Shown here one piece after another: positions 35,136 through 45,002 of a stretch of 64,000 nt of DNA (within the stretch, counting starts at the first letter, position 1; each line of letters starts with the position of its first letter). This DNA comes from Gonatopus flavifemur. Lineage: Eukaryota > Arthropoda > Insecta > Hymenoptera > Dryinidae. The notes under the pieces are model-generated. The model made no database searches and was not told the origin of the DNA. It saw nothing but the letters and a program-made list of their open reading frames with translations. The position numbers and the translations under genes are program-made. Where the stretch lies: assembly GCA_018340375.1 (NCBI GenBank), contig JAFFJZ010000030.1:2480001-2544000 (forward strand), written 5' to 3'.

Positions 35136-35234
35136 TACATATATACTAATTGGTCGAAATGAGTACTCAACTTGTATGCGAATATGTATCCATTTAGTTG
35201 GTTGTTTTAACTACCCTTTCTTCCTGTGCATTAA

Positions 35235-35480
35235 GGCGATACCAGCGGCCCCTGACGATGCAACCCGAGCCAAATCTTGTCTGACAAATTATTAGGAAAT
35301 AAAGCAAGAAAAGGAGAATATCGCTCTGCATACACCGCCTTTATTGATCCAAGAAGGTCTGTACAGAGCGATATTTCGATTTCAATTCCTTGTTTTCGAG
35401 TAATTTGTCAGAATAGTTTTGGTTGTGTCCTTTTCTAACCATTGGGTCTGGTTGCATCTTCAGGGGTCGCTGGTATCACC
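35235..35480. mobile_element. TTAA-flanked MITE, copy 1 (piggyBac-like)
   Basis: It begins GGCGATACCAGCGGCCCCTG and ends GGTCGCTGGTATCACC, with perfect TTAA on both sides (35231-35234, 35481-35484). The inner arms continue through GATGCAACC/GGTTGCATC; the centre has GAAGGTCTGTACAGAGCGAT. The TTAA target is the hallmark of piggyBac-type elements, although the ends are not a standard piggyBac CCC terminus. Confidence 0.8.
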
Positions 35481-35627
35481 TTAACGCTCGAACGTTCTGA
35501 ATTTCGAATAATTTTTCAACGGGTTTGTTTCGTATGTTAGGGGTTTAGAAAAACTGCACTGTCTATATTTCAACGTAAAATTTCATGCTCCTTTAGAATC
35601 CGAGATAAATATTACGACTAGACCTCA

Positions 35628-35877
35628 GGGGGATACCAGCGGCCCCTGACGATGCAATCCAAGCGAAATCTTTTCTGAAAAATTATTCGAAAATACAGCA
35701 ATAAATGGAAAATATGGCTCTGTACAGACCATCATCTTCATTGATTGAAGAAGGTCTGTACAGAGCGATATTTTCATCCCGTTCCATTGTTTTCGAGTAA
35801 TTTGTCAGAATAGTTTTTGTTGTGTCCTCATCTAACCAATGTTTCTGGTTGCATCTTCAGGGGTCGCTGGTATCACC
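35628..35877. mobile_element. TTAA-flanked MITE, copy 2
   Basis: About 250 bp, clearly homologous to copy 1 over its whole length (GATACCAGCGGCCCCTGACG; GAAGGTCTGTACAGAGCGAT). Its right flank is TTAA (35878-35881), shared with the start of the next element. The left flank is CTCA, probably a mutated TTAA. Confidence 0.8.
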
Positions 35878-35881
35878 TTAA

Positions 35882-36240
35882 GGGGATACCAGCGATCCCC
35901 GCTGATGCAACCCGCCATAAAAAATTACCGACTGAGTAAACATTTTCTCGACAAGAATACTCTGAACTGAATCCATGAAGAAGGATGAAATTCCCAGGAA
36001 TCAATTTTCAATCCTTTATCTACTGCGATACGTCACCCAAATTTCGAATTTCGAAAAAACATTTTTTCCTCAGTCGGTAACATGAACTTTTTTTCGGAAT
36101 TCAAAATTCGGGCGATACACAGCAGTAGATAAAGGTTTTAAGATTGATTCCTGAAAATTTCATCCTTCTTTATGAATTCAGTTCAGAGTATTTCTGCCGA
36201 GAAAATGTTTACTCAGTTGGTAATTTTGTATGGCGGGTTG
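35882..36240. mobile_element. TTAA-type MITE, copy 3, long arms, right tip lost
   Basis: It starts immediately after the TTAA at 35878-35881 with GGGGATACCAGCGATCCCC and CAACCCGCCATAAAAAATTA. Arms of about 150 bases pair (ACTGAGTAAACATTTTCTCG, GAACTGAATCCATGAAGAAG, CTTTATCTACTGCGATAC). The right arm stops at GGCGGGTTG and lacks the last 25 or so bases, where the next palindrome abuts. Confidence 0.7.
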
Positions 36241-36500
36241 AGAAAACGGATATCTTGAAAAATATCATAATTTATGGATTTTTGGCGTTGGCCTGATTCG
36301 AGTCAAAATATTTACGAAAACGAACCTCTCAAAGTCCCATAATTTCTTGGACTTTTATGAAGAAGTATGGTACCTTCCTCATAAAAGTCCCAGCCATTAT
36401 GGTATTTTCAAAGGATCTTCACGTCAATATTTTGACTCGGGTTAGACCAACGCCAAAAATCCATAAATTATGATATTTTCCAAGTTACCTTTTCTCCGTG
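36241..36500. mobile_element. CAC-type palindrome, left tip lost
   Basis: GAAAACGGATATCTTGAAAA and TTATGGATTTTTGGCGTTGG pair with the right arm, which ends CCTTTTCTCCGTG and is followed by TA. The left tip (expected CACGGA) is missing at the junction with the preceding element. Confidence 0.65.
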
Positions 36501-36502
36501 TA

Positions 36503-36728
36503 GTGAAATACGCACGGGTTTTTTTTGAAAATATTTTTTCAAAATATTGATGTTTTTTATTCAACATTAAGTAACGAAATTCACGGCGAAAATACTACTT
36601 TTTTCTTTAAATCGATGCCATTTCGAGAAAAATGGATATCTTCCAAACCGGATGCTTATTTCGCTAACTCTTGAGTTATAGGAACTGATTATTTTTGGTT
36701 CATTGTTTTGGGTCAATCCTGAACTGAG
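36503..36728. other. Noncoding linker, no gene seen
   Basis: AT-rich; nothing recognised. Confidence 0.4.
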
Positions 36729-36730
36729 TT

Positions 36731-37034
36731 CCCACACAGCACTTTTGGTCTTCAAGATATCTTGGAGAACTATTCAGAAAAGTTGAAGAAGTCTTAAGCA
36801 ACATGAGAAGATATCCTTAAGATGTCTAAAACAGTTCTGACTTCTAAGAGACATCTGAAAGATATGTTTTAGAAGATCTAAAACTTTTCCCCCGAGATTA
36901 TATCTTTTAGACATCGTATAGGAATCTTTTAGAAGTAAGGACTGCTTTAGATCTCTTAAAGATATCTTCTCATATCGCATAAGACTTCTTAAATTTGGCT
37001 TGAGATATCTTTTAGAACTGGAATGCTGTGTGGG
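36731..37034. mobile_element. CCC-type element, TT/TT
   Basis: CCCACACAGCACTTTTGG at the left and GGAATGCTGTGTGGG at the right, flanked by TT (36729-36730) and TT (37035-37036). The interior is built from AGATATCTT and TTTAGA words in both orientations and folds along most of its length. Confidence 0.8.
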
Positions 37035-37068
37035 TTATTTCTCCCACCGCACGACCATGAATTTTCGG

Positions 37069-37230
37069 CCCGAGTGGAAAAATTTTCAAAATTGTATAAA
37101 ATGTATATCAAATTATATTGGAATTATATATAAATTATATTGAATTATACAAAAATTATATTGAATTATATAAAAATTATATTGAATTATATAAAAATTA
37201 TATATAATTTTGAAAATTTTTCCACTCGGG
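37069..37230. mobile_element. CCC-type MITE with CCCGAGTGGAAAAATTTT ends
   Basis: CCCGAGTGGAAAAATTTTCA is mirrored at the right. The interior is a tandem array of about 21 bases (TTATATTGAATTATATAAAAA). The flanks are GG and GG, but this lies in a G run and is ambiguous. Two more copies lie at 63015 and 63249. Confidence 0.8.
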
Positions 37231-37945
37231 GGAGTGCTCCAGTCAAACGCCTGTTAAACCACTATTTTCACACAAAAAATTGAACGAAAATATCATTGTG
37301 TATTGCAATAGGAACAGAACAACGCCTTCCTGCAAGTGAATTCGAATGGAAACTTCCTAATTCTTCACAAAAAAAATTTCAAGAAGCGTGATTTCAGAAG
37401 GTCTGAAGTGGTGTTACTCCTTCAACTGTAGTGATTTTTTTTATGGAAAACAATGCAATTCAGTAAAAGTTCTTGAAGCACAAAAATGTTTCAGAATCAA
37501 TCAAAGACCCCCCTCACATTTTTTCAGATTTTTTAAATGAAAAAAATGTTCAAACGAAATTAATTTTTTGACAATTTTAAATTCATAAATTTTTGTAAAA
37601 TCAAAAATTGTCCCCGAAAATTCTGGAAAAGAATTTGAGGGGATTCTTTGGTCGATTCTGAGACATTTTGTCTTTGGATTCTTTTCATCAAACTTGATAG
37701 TTTTCTAAAAAAAAAAATAAGTAAAGATTTTGAGAAAATCCTCAGCTTCTCGCCGGTATTCTGTAAAAAAGAGTAATTGGATGTTTGTAGAAAAGTTTTT
37801 GGTGAATTTAACATTTTTGCGTTGATTTGATGCATTTTTCGTGTTAATATTCAACATAAATTGCGAGTGGAGCTCTTGGGACATACACTTGTATTAAAAA
37901 TACACAAAATTTTTCACTTTGCCAGATATTTGGGTATTAATGGGT
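37231..37945. other. Noncoding stretch, no gene seen
   Basis: AT-rich, with many TTTTTGA and AAATTTT words; no recognisable element or gene. Confidence 0.4.
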
Positions 37946-38314
37946 TCACCCAGAAAACGGTATGCTTGGAATAAACAACTGATTCTTACTTTAGCTCTAA
38001 ATATCACTAGAGCTATGTCAAGTATTATTCTTTTTTGTACATTTGTAATATGCTTATCATAAGGATAATCACACTAATGGCAAGAATAATCACACTTGAT
38101 TCCAACATAGAATATACTTGATTTGAGCGAAGAAACCCTCAATATGAACATAATATCTGCTCGAATCAAGTGTATCTCATTTTTGAATCAGGTGTAATCA
38201 TCCTTATAATAAGCATATTATACACATGCACCAAACAGAATAATACTTGAAACAGTTGTAGTGATATTTGGAGCAATAGAAAGAATCACTCACTTTAATT
38301 GAACACCGTTTTCT

Positions 38315-38945
38315 CCCATACAGCACCGCGAGGTCTTTCGAATGTTCAGACAACGTGCTTGGTCACACAGAGAACGTGCAAATAACGCCCCAGTATGTTC
38401 TAAGAACGTCACATGTATGTCCCAGGTACGTGAAAATGTGCCGGTTAGTTCTATTCATGTGCATCGTGCGACGTTCTGGGAACGTGTTCAGTAAAGGTTT
38501 TCATAACGTTGTGCAAAGCTGCACACATGTCTTTAAAGCAGGGCCGGTGGTTCACGTGGGTAGTATAGGTAGCACTACCCACTCGGAAATATCTGAGTGG
38601 GTAAATTACCCACTCGAAATTTTCAAGCATTATTCCTTCATATAAGTACATTGTGAAAAATGATTTGGCATTACCCCCCCCCCCCCCTCCCCCTCCAAAC
38701 TCGCTACCCACTCTGAAAAAAAGTCTGACGCCGGCCCTGCTTCAAAGGTTAGTTTTCATTGAAGTACGTTGGAAAAGCATTATGAGAACGGCAAGCAGTA
38801 GATGAATAGAATGTGTTGAAAACGTATTTAGGGGCCTCCAAAATGCAGGCGCTCTAAACGTTTAGAGAACCTACTTCCCGGAAACCAAAACACCCAGAAC
38901 CAGAATGTTTTCAAAACGTTCAAAGAACTTTCTGTGCTGTCTGGG
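38315..38945. mobile_element. CCC-type element, CT/CT, middle layer of the nest
   Basis: It starts CCCATACAGCACCG and ends TTCTGTGCTGTCTGGG, with CT at 38313-38314 and CT at 38946-38947. It is inserted within the right terminal repeat of the outer element, which fixes both its boundaries and its 2-bp target duplication. The interior iterates AACGTTCT/AGAACGT palindromes. Confidence 0.85.
38539..38739. mobile_element. hAT-type MITE, inner layer of the nest
   Basis: It starts CAGGGCCGGTGG and ends GCCGGCCCTG. The 8-bp flanks are CTTTAAAG (38531-38538) and CTTCAAAG (38740-38747), 7 of 8 identical. The interior repeats CACTACCCACTC / GAGTGGGTAAATTACCCACT and has a C-rich run (about 38673-38695). 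hAT assignment rests on the CAGGG end and the 8-bp TSD. Confidence 0.8.
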
Positions 38946-38954
38946 CTGGGTGTT

Positions 38955-39574
38955 GAGAGAACTCGGGCGCTGATATCGTTTATCATTTCCCAATGTAACA
39001 CGCCATCTCTTATCACTGAATTGAAAGCAGATGAGGGACATACTGCTCGAAGTTCTTAAGCATTCCCCTGATTCACACTTCAATTCTCGTTGATCCGATC
39101 TTCGAGCAGAGTTGAAAAAATTTCAGTCGATCCGAGTTTCGAGCTAAGCCAGAACTATGTGATCGACGAGCTAGATCGTTACTGAGAAAATTTCCTATCA
39201 GACGAAGGACCCTGGTTAAGGAAAACCATTGATTCTCGTCAAATCTCACTGAATCTCGCACAATCTCATTGAATCTTGGACAATGTTTTGATCAAATCTA
39301 ATGAAATTTCATTTGTCAGAATCGGTTTATGAAACCATATTGTGTCCAATGTTTAATTAGTAGCAGAGTCGATATTAAGAAAATATGTTTATAAAGTGGG
39401 TTTTTCTTCATCGCCAATCCTCTGAAGATAGATTTAATGATATATTTATCTATTTATTCATTGGAAGATGCATTAATGGAGTTTTTATAACTAACATTTA
39501 TGAAATTTGATTTGCCGAGTTATAAAATTTTGAGAAAACGCTGTTTCATACCCAAACTTCAAGAGCTTCAGAAA
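38955..39574. other. Noncoding stretch, no gene seen
   Basis: Short repeated words (AATCTCACTGAATCTCG) at about 39240-39270; otherwise unremarkable. Confidence 0.4.
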
Positions 39575-39576
39575 TA

Positions 39577-39808
39577 CAGTACAGGCTAAAAGTTTGAATA
39601 CACCCAAAGGAAAAACAATTTTTCCAGTTAATGTGTTTGTTTCAGGAAATCAACTTACTTTATTTGCATAAGTTTATTGTGTTTTATATTGTTTAGACAA
39701 TTTTTGATTATTATTTATGTAGTTTATATGAATTAAATAAATTTCGAACAGCGAAGGCGTAAAAATGTTAAATGTCTTTAGATTGATTCAGACTTATGAC
39801 CTGTACTG
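39577..39808. mobile_element. Tc1-like MITE, TA flanks
   Basis: CAGTACAGGCTAAAAGTTTG at the left against CAGACTTATGACCTGTACTG at the right. TA occurs at 39575-39576 and 39809-39810. A CAGT start followed by AAAAGTTTGAATACACC is characteristic of Tc1-type transposon ends. The 232-bp element has no coding capacity. Confidence 0.75.
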
Positions 39809-39942
39809 TATGCTCTATTCCAAGAAGCCCCTGGATGCAAAAATTTTTTATTCGCTCGGATTAGCTCGGATCGCGGCAACACTAACACATACTATCAAAT
39901 TATACTATTATGGAATGACTTATCACATCCGTTGATCGAAAC

Positions 39943-40024
39943 GGTATCATGGCGAAGTGGTTAAAAGCAAAGGACTAAGACAGATCATTCCAGCAACAAC
40001 GTGGGTTCGAATCTGCCGATGAGG
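39943..40024 (+). tRNA. tRNA-like sequence, probably a SINE head or tRNA pseudogene
   Basis: An A-box-like TGGCGAAGTGG at 39950-39960 and a B-box-like GGTTCGAATCT at 40004-40014, with spacing that fits a tRNA with a long variable arm (Leu or Ser type). The acceptor ends pair only partly and the T stem is poor, so it is unlikely to be a working tRNA. It could be the pol III promoter of a tRNA-derived SINE; a defined SINE 3' end was not found. Confidence 0.5.
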
Positions 40025-40737
40025 GTTGAAGATGTTCAATCTTCAAAAACTACGATCACGATATAATTGAACAGTCAACAAGTGAAGTGAATAAATTCAC
40101 AGAACAGGGAAATTTTGTTGGTACCCTCCGAATAAACACAAACATATTCCTCATCGTCGATAGGTAACGCCATGTTGAGTAGAACGAAACAAAAAACAAT
40201 GGACGAACCCATTTATCAGAAACAATTCGCTTTAGATTTCAGTTCAAAATCAGTTTTAATTTCAGTTCAATAGAGATTAATGTAAGCTGCATTCTTGTTT
40301 GAGTTTGACAAGGTTTTCCAGTGGCTGACTTTAAGTCTACTGAGTCTTCTTTCGGCTGTATCTTAAATTCAGCTCATATTCTAACTGAAATTAAGTTTTT
40401 CTTTTTACCGTGCAGTTTTCAGTGTTTTATTATGTTTCTAAGTATGAGAAACATGTTTTGCATATCGCATGGGCTGATAGCATAGAACTGCTGTTAATTA
40501 CGCAGGCATGATGAGATTGCAAATGATAATTTTACACACTGTTAGAAATTTCTGATGAACTTCCAATTACATGTAATGGAAGCAAAAGTTATTCACGTGA
40601 CTGAAAAATTTATTGAAATTCCCCTTACGAAAATATATATTAATGTATGATATGATATAGCAAAAACTTAAAATTCAGTTGCGTGTGAATGAAGTCTCAT
40701 TTCAATCATCAAGAATTGGATATTTTATTTACAACTG
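40025..40737. other. Noncoding stretch with a weak repeat
   Basis: Positions of about 40203-40425 share words with 54770-54935 (GGCTGTATCTTAAATTCAGC against GGCTGCATCTTAAAATAAGG), suggesting a diverged element pair. It may also include the body of a SINE starting at 39943. No gene seen. Confidence 0.35.
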
Positions 40738-41567
40738 TACATGAAAGAAGGTGTAAAATATTTACATCTTGCCGAGTCAATATCTGAACGATGTCAAAAA
40801 CCACAATTTGAGTTGACTTTACAACCGCGAATATGAGGTATACCACGGCTGATTTAAATCTGACATTTCCAGCTGTGAAATCAACAGGTCTATTAAACTA
40901 TCTGACCATTTCCATCTAACTGCAATTGGACCAATTGCATCTTTTCTTGCTATTTTTTTGCAATATTTTGCCGTAAGGATCAATTTTTTTGCTCCACCCG
41001 TTACCAGGATACAGTGAGTTAGATAGGTTAAGTATTAAGCTATCTAGAATTCGGAAAAATGGCATGAAGGGGGCGTTGTAGGGGAAAAAGGATTACATGG
41101 GATTTTTTTGCTTTTTTTTTGCTGTCAGATAGGATATGTCATTTCTTTCCGGAATTTGTTTGAAACTTCCCTCTTTATATGACGAGGTGTTGGGAGAGGT
41201 GGAGGCTGATCATTAGAGTACATGAAATGAGTGGATCATTGATAATTTGCGAGGAAAACGATTTTTTTGCTACAGCCGTTATCAAAGTGCGGTGGGTTGG
41301 AGGAGGTAGGAATTGAGGTCTTTGGAAATCAGGTGGGAGGCATAAAGAGACTGAGTACAAGGGACGTTTGAATGAGATTTTCTTGCTTATTTCCTGCCAC
41401 CGGATAGCGTGTGCGATTTTGTGTTTAGATTTGGGAATTTCATTTTCGGCATTTTGTCACTCTAGGAATCCAAGAAGCTATCAAGACTGATGATCGGATA
41501 TTTCGCGGCCAGTTGGATGAACTTTTGGGTTTCTTGCTTCCAATAAGTTGACACTGGGACTTTCAAG

Positions 41568-42015
41568 ACCACCTAGTTCACTCTGAAATCTTTTGCTACC
41601 ATCTAGTTCACTCTCCGATGTTTTTGCTGCCATCTAGTTGACTCTTCGATTCTTTTGCTACCATCTAGTCCACTCTTCGATTTCTTTGCTACCATCTAGT
41701 TAAGTCTAGAATTTTTTGCTACCATCTAGTTCAGTCTAGAATTTTTTGCTACCATCTAGTTCAGTCTAGAATTTTTTGCTACCATCTAGTCAACTCTAGA
41801 ATTTTTTGCTACCATCTAGTTAACTCTCCGATTCCTTTGCTACCATCTAGTTGAGTCTAGAACTTTTTGCTACCATCTAGTTCACTCTCCGGTTTTTTTT
41901 GCTACCATCTAGTTGAATCTAGAATTTTTTGCTACCATCTAGTTCAGTCTAGAATTCTTCGCTACCATCTAGTTCACTCTTCGATTTTTCTGCTACCATC
42001 TAGTTCACTCCTCAG
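41568..42015. repeat. 30-bp minisatellite, about 15 units
   Basis: The consensus unit is close to ACCATCTAGTTCAGTCTAGA followed by ATTTTTTGCT. Units vary at the two inner words (CAGTCTAGAATT against CACTCTTCGATT), with occasional one-base insertions in the T run. The TTTTTTGCT word also occurs in the flanking arm repeats, so the array may have grown from arm sequence. There are no spacers. Confidence 0.9.
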
Positions 42016-42626
42016 TCACACTATACAGAATGAGTCGGAGAGTGTGGGAATGCCTTCGCAGACATAATCCTAAGCGAATTCTGGGTCGATTTTTTTCTTG
42101 GCAAATTTTCATACTAACATTTTCAAATTTTTCGAAAAACTTAAATATCGTGAAGATGAGAAATCATGGATTCTTCAATTTAACATAGTGCCCCAAAGTC
42201 AGATAATGGCGTCTCTCTCACAGAAAATTCAAATCATTCTAGCGTCTTTTGTTCCTGAGTTACGGCAGTCTGAAATTTTCGGGATTCCAGCCAATCAGGA
42301 TTCAGTAACTTTGTATCGCTATAAGTCGGAAATGGAAAACGCTGAAATGAGTTGACTCTTTTTCGGAAATACGCCATTATCCGACTTAGCTAATGGCATT
42401 AAGTTCAGATTCCCAAGATTCCTTATCTTTGAGATATTCGACTTTTCTAGAGAATGTTGAAATGCTCATGTCGGAAAAACTAAGCCTCAGATGGAAATTC
42501 GGTACAGGAAAAATCGACTCAGAATTCTCTGAGGATCATGTCTGCCAAGGATGTCCACACAGGCTGACTCACCCTGCATACATATATATATATGCTTTGA
42601 TAATGTGGGTTTTAAGAATATTGCAG

Positions 42627-43130
42627 AAACTACGATAGCTTGTCTATCGTAAGTTTCACATTACTTGTGATAGAGAAAAGGTATGTGAAATATCACATAA
42701 ACTACGATAGCTTGACTATCGTAAGTTTCACATTACTTGTGATAGAAAAAAGGTATGCGAGATATCACATAAACTACGATAGCTTGTCTATCGTGAGTTT
42801 CACATTACTTGTGATAGAAAAAAGGTATGTGCAATATCACATAAACTACGATAGCTTGTCTATCGTGAGTTTCACATTACTTGTGATAGAAAAAAGGTAT
42901 GTGCAATATCACATAAACCACGATAGCTTGTCTATCGTAAGTTTCACATTACTTGTGATAGAAAAAAGGTATGTGCAATATCACATAAACCACGATAGCT
43001 TGTCTATCGTAAGTTTCACATTACTTGTGATAGAAAAAAGGTATATGAAATATCACATAAACTACGATAGCTCGTCTATCGTAAGTTTCACATTACTTGT
43101 GATAGAAAAAAGGTATGCGAGATATCACAT
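42627..43130. repeat. 72-bp minisatellite, 7 units
   Basis: Units begin at 42627, 42699, 42771, 42843, 42915, 42987 and 43059, exactly 72 bases apart. Each holds ACGATAG-CTTGT-CTATCGT, a 7-bp stem, and a TATCACA / TGTGATA pair, so the array can form a row of hairpins. Because 72 is divisible by 3 and the unit lacks stops in one frame, a 177-codon open frame with a 24-residue period runs through it. I take that frame as a by-product. Confidence 0.9.
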
Positions 43131-43412
43131 TTTTTCTGAAAAATTTTTTTTTTTCAAATTAAAAAAAAAATGACATATCCTATCTGACAGCAAAAAAAAA
43201 GCAAAAAAATCACATGTAGTCCTTTTTCCTCTACAACGCCCCCTTCATGCCATTTTTCGGATGCAATCGGTCCGATTGCAGTTAGATGGAAATGGTCAGA
43301 TAGCTTAATAGACCTGAAATCAACTAAAATTGTGGTAGCTCGAACTATTTTTGAAAATCGTCCAAATTTGACTCCACAAGATGTAAATTGTACAACTTTT
43401 TTTCTGGGTGTA

Positions 43413-44250
43413 CACTTCAAATGAACGGGTTGAAACCCTTCTTCTAGATGATAAATCAACTTTAAAGTCATTTGTTTTCGTATAGTTGAAGGTCAGGGAT
43501 ATAGTTGAATGGATAATTCTTTAATATCAAGGATGTATTCCAACTCATCAGTGCCTACTGATGGGTTTTTATGTTTGGAAAACACAACAGTGTTACTGAG
43601 AATTTTGAATAACCATTTTTCCGTAGTTCTTTTGTATCTTTTCGCATAAAAACTGAACCACAAAAAATGATGGATTTACATTACCAATGAAATAATTGCG
43701 TAGGATATACTACGCGGTTGGCTATCCTACATATTCGGAATGACTCATATGAATCATTCGTACAAACCTGCAGAATAGCAACCCAAGCCGCACGCATATC
43801 GATATGGTTGTTTACCAATGTGAGCTTTTCACAGAATACCAAGGAAGCAGCATATACCTTATTATTTTTGTAACATCGAGGGCAAGTACAAATCCATAAA
43901 AGGATTGTACTGACGTTTGGAAGGAACACTTATATAATCAAGAATAACAGCAGCAGAATGCAGAAATGATGGAAAAAAAATTTTTTACCACATTCACTCG
44001 AGAGTTCGATAAAATTGCTACCCAATAGAACAAGAAGATATCTTTTGGTCCAAATATTTCGTAGATATAGATTTCTGAAATCTAAAAGATGTCTTATGTA
44101 TACACTGTAAAAAATAAACGTAAAATGACATGCAACAAGTTTACCAAGCCCGTTCATTTGAAATGCGTTTCCACTAATATTTGGCAATCTTTTCACCCCA
44201 TTTGTCACCTGTGAATTCACATGAAGACTATTATGGTAATTTTACTAGTA
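43413..44250. other. Noncoding stretch, no gene seen
   Basis: A small palindrome (GTAGGATATACTACGCGG / CTATCCTAC) lies at about 43698-43731. No gene recognised. Confidence 0.4.
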
Positions 44251-44252
44251 CC

Positions 44253-44420
44253 CTAGTGGAAATGATTCATATAAGACCACGTATAAACCATATCCGGTCA
44301 TATATGGATGGGGGTTTCATATATGACCACATATAATCGACTTGTAATCCATATTTAATGCATGAAGGTTGACATATATGGGCCGTATATGCCCGCATGT
44401 ACGATATATGGGCGTTTCCA
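44253..44420. repeat. CCCTAGTGGAAATGATT element, one end
   Basis: CCCTAGTGGAAATGATTCAT is preceded by TA and followed by ATATATGGACC-like words (GGTCATATATGG, CATATATGACCACATATA). It matches the reverse of the right end at 55342-55374, so it belongs to the family of the 54665-55375 element. A right end could not be found. Confidence 0.5.
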
Positions 44421-44761
44421 CGGAAAGGGACATTTTTCTGTCCCTCTACATTCATAATTAATCCCATACATGGAATCCAATTTGAAGTACGTGAAAATAT
44501 AACTCATATAACTCATAGTGATTGAACCAAATACGAAAAATATGAGATTCGATTTGTCCCTGGGTACAAATTGACTACTTTGCTGGCTTACAACATTTCT
44601 GCGTGTTATTGCAACGTTTTGACAAAAATCAGTTGAACACTTTACACTTCAAGCTACTCAAATCACATGAATATAACAATGTGCTATTAATCCAATGTCA
44701 GTGGAAAAATCGCAAACTTGTGTCCCGATTTTGAAATTACAAATGTTCACTCCGACACTCT
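44421..44761. other. Noncoding stretch, no gene seen
   Basis: No feature recognised. Confidence 0.4.
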
Positions 44762-44763
44762 TA

Positions 44764-44996
44764 CACTGAAAGAATTTTATTTGAAAAATTACCGTGAAAT
44801 TTCAGTGATCGAAGGACGAGTAAGAATTTTTAGAAATATTACTGTGCATTTTGTAAAACTTATAGGAAACATCACTTTCAAGTGTCCAAAAATTCACTCA
44901 TTTTTACAGGCTGCACAGTAATTTTTCGAAGAATTTTTACTTGTCCTTCGATTACTGAAATTCCACGGTAATTTTTACAACAAAATTCTTTCAGTG
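44764..44996. mobile_element. CAC-type palindromic MITE, TA flanks
   Basis: CACTGAAAGAATTTTATTTG and AAAAATTACCGTGAAATTTC pair with the right arm, and TCGAAGGACGAGTAAGAATT pairs with AATTTTTACTTGTCCTTCGA. Arms are about 80 bases; TA at 44762-44763 and 44997-44998. Confidence 0.85.
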
Positions 44997-45002
44997 TAGA
45001 AG

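Larger units (their letters stand above)
33251..35228. mobile_element. CAC-type element, CA/CA, hosting a mariner
   Basis: The left end CACGGATGGGTTTC and TAGTTGAAACAACTAACTAA pair with the right-hand TTAGTTGGTTGTTTTAACTA and CCTGTG. The flanks are CA at 33249-33250 and CA at 35229-35230. The 1.98-kb span contains two internal palindromes, a TTAA-like MITE remnant and the 1.29-kb mariner, so most of its length is later insertions. Confidence 0.65.
37947..38952. mobile_element. CAC-type element, TT/TT, outer layer of a triple nest
   Basis: The left end CACCCAGAAAACGGT pairs perfectly with the right end ACCGTTTTCT + GGGTG once the CCC-type element at 38315-38945 and one CT are removed. The flanks are TT (37945-37946) and TT (38953-38954). 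Inner arms pair through GGAATAAACAACTGATTC/GAATCACTCAC, GTAATATGCTTATCATAAGG/CCTTATAATAAGCATATTA and AATCACACTTGATTC. Confidence 0.8.
40740..43410. mobile_element. 2.7-kb foldback-like element carrying two minisatellites, TA flanks
   Basis: The left arm (TTTACATCTTGCCGAGTCAA, GGTCTATTAAACTATCTGAC, CATTTCCATCTAACTGCAAT, GGCATGAAGGGGGCGTTGTA, GCTGTCAGATAGGATATGTC) is found in inverted order on the right at 43165-43410. The left arm has an extra block of about 130 bases, and part of it is duplicated in diverged form to about 41440. The right tip is CTTTTTTTCTGGGTG, a CAC-type end; the left tip is the weaker CATGAAAG. TA lies on both sides (40738-40739, 43411-43412). The loop holds the 30-bp and 72-bp arrays and a segment of the dispersed repeat. 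Confidence 0.65.

Noticed and set aside
41568..43130. CRISPR-like arrays
   Set aside because: Units are contiguous without unique spacers, and the surrounding DNA is eukaryotic transposon-rich sequence. These are minisatellites.
42640..43173. 177-codon open frame as a repeat protein gene
   Set aside because: It follows exactly the 72-bp minisatellite, lacks any known domain, and stays open only because the period is divisible by three.
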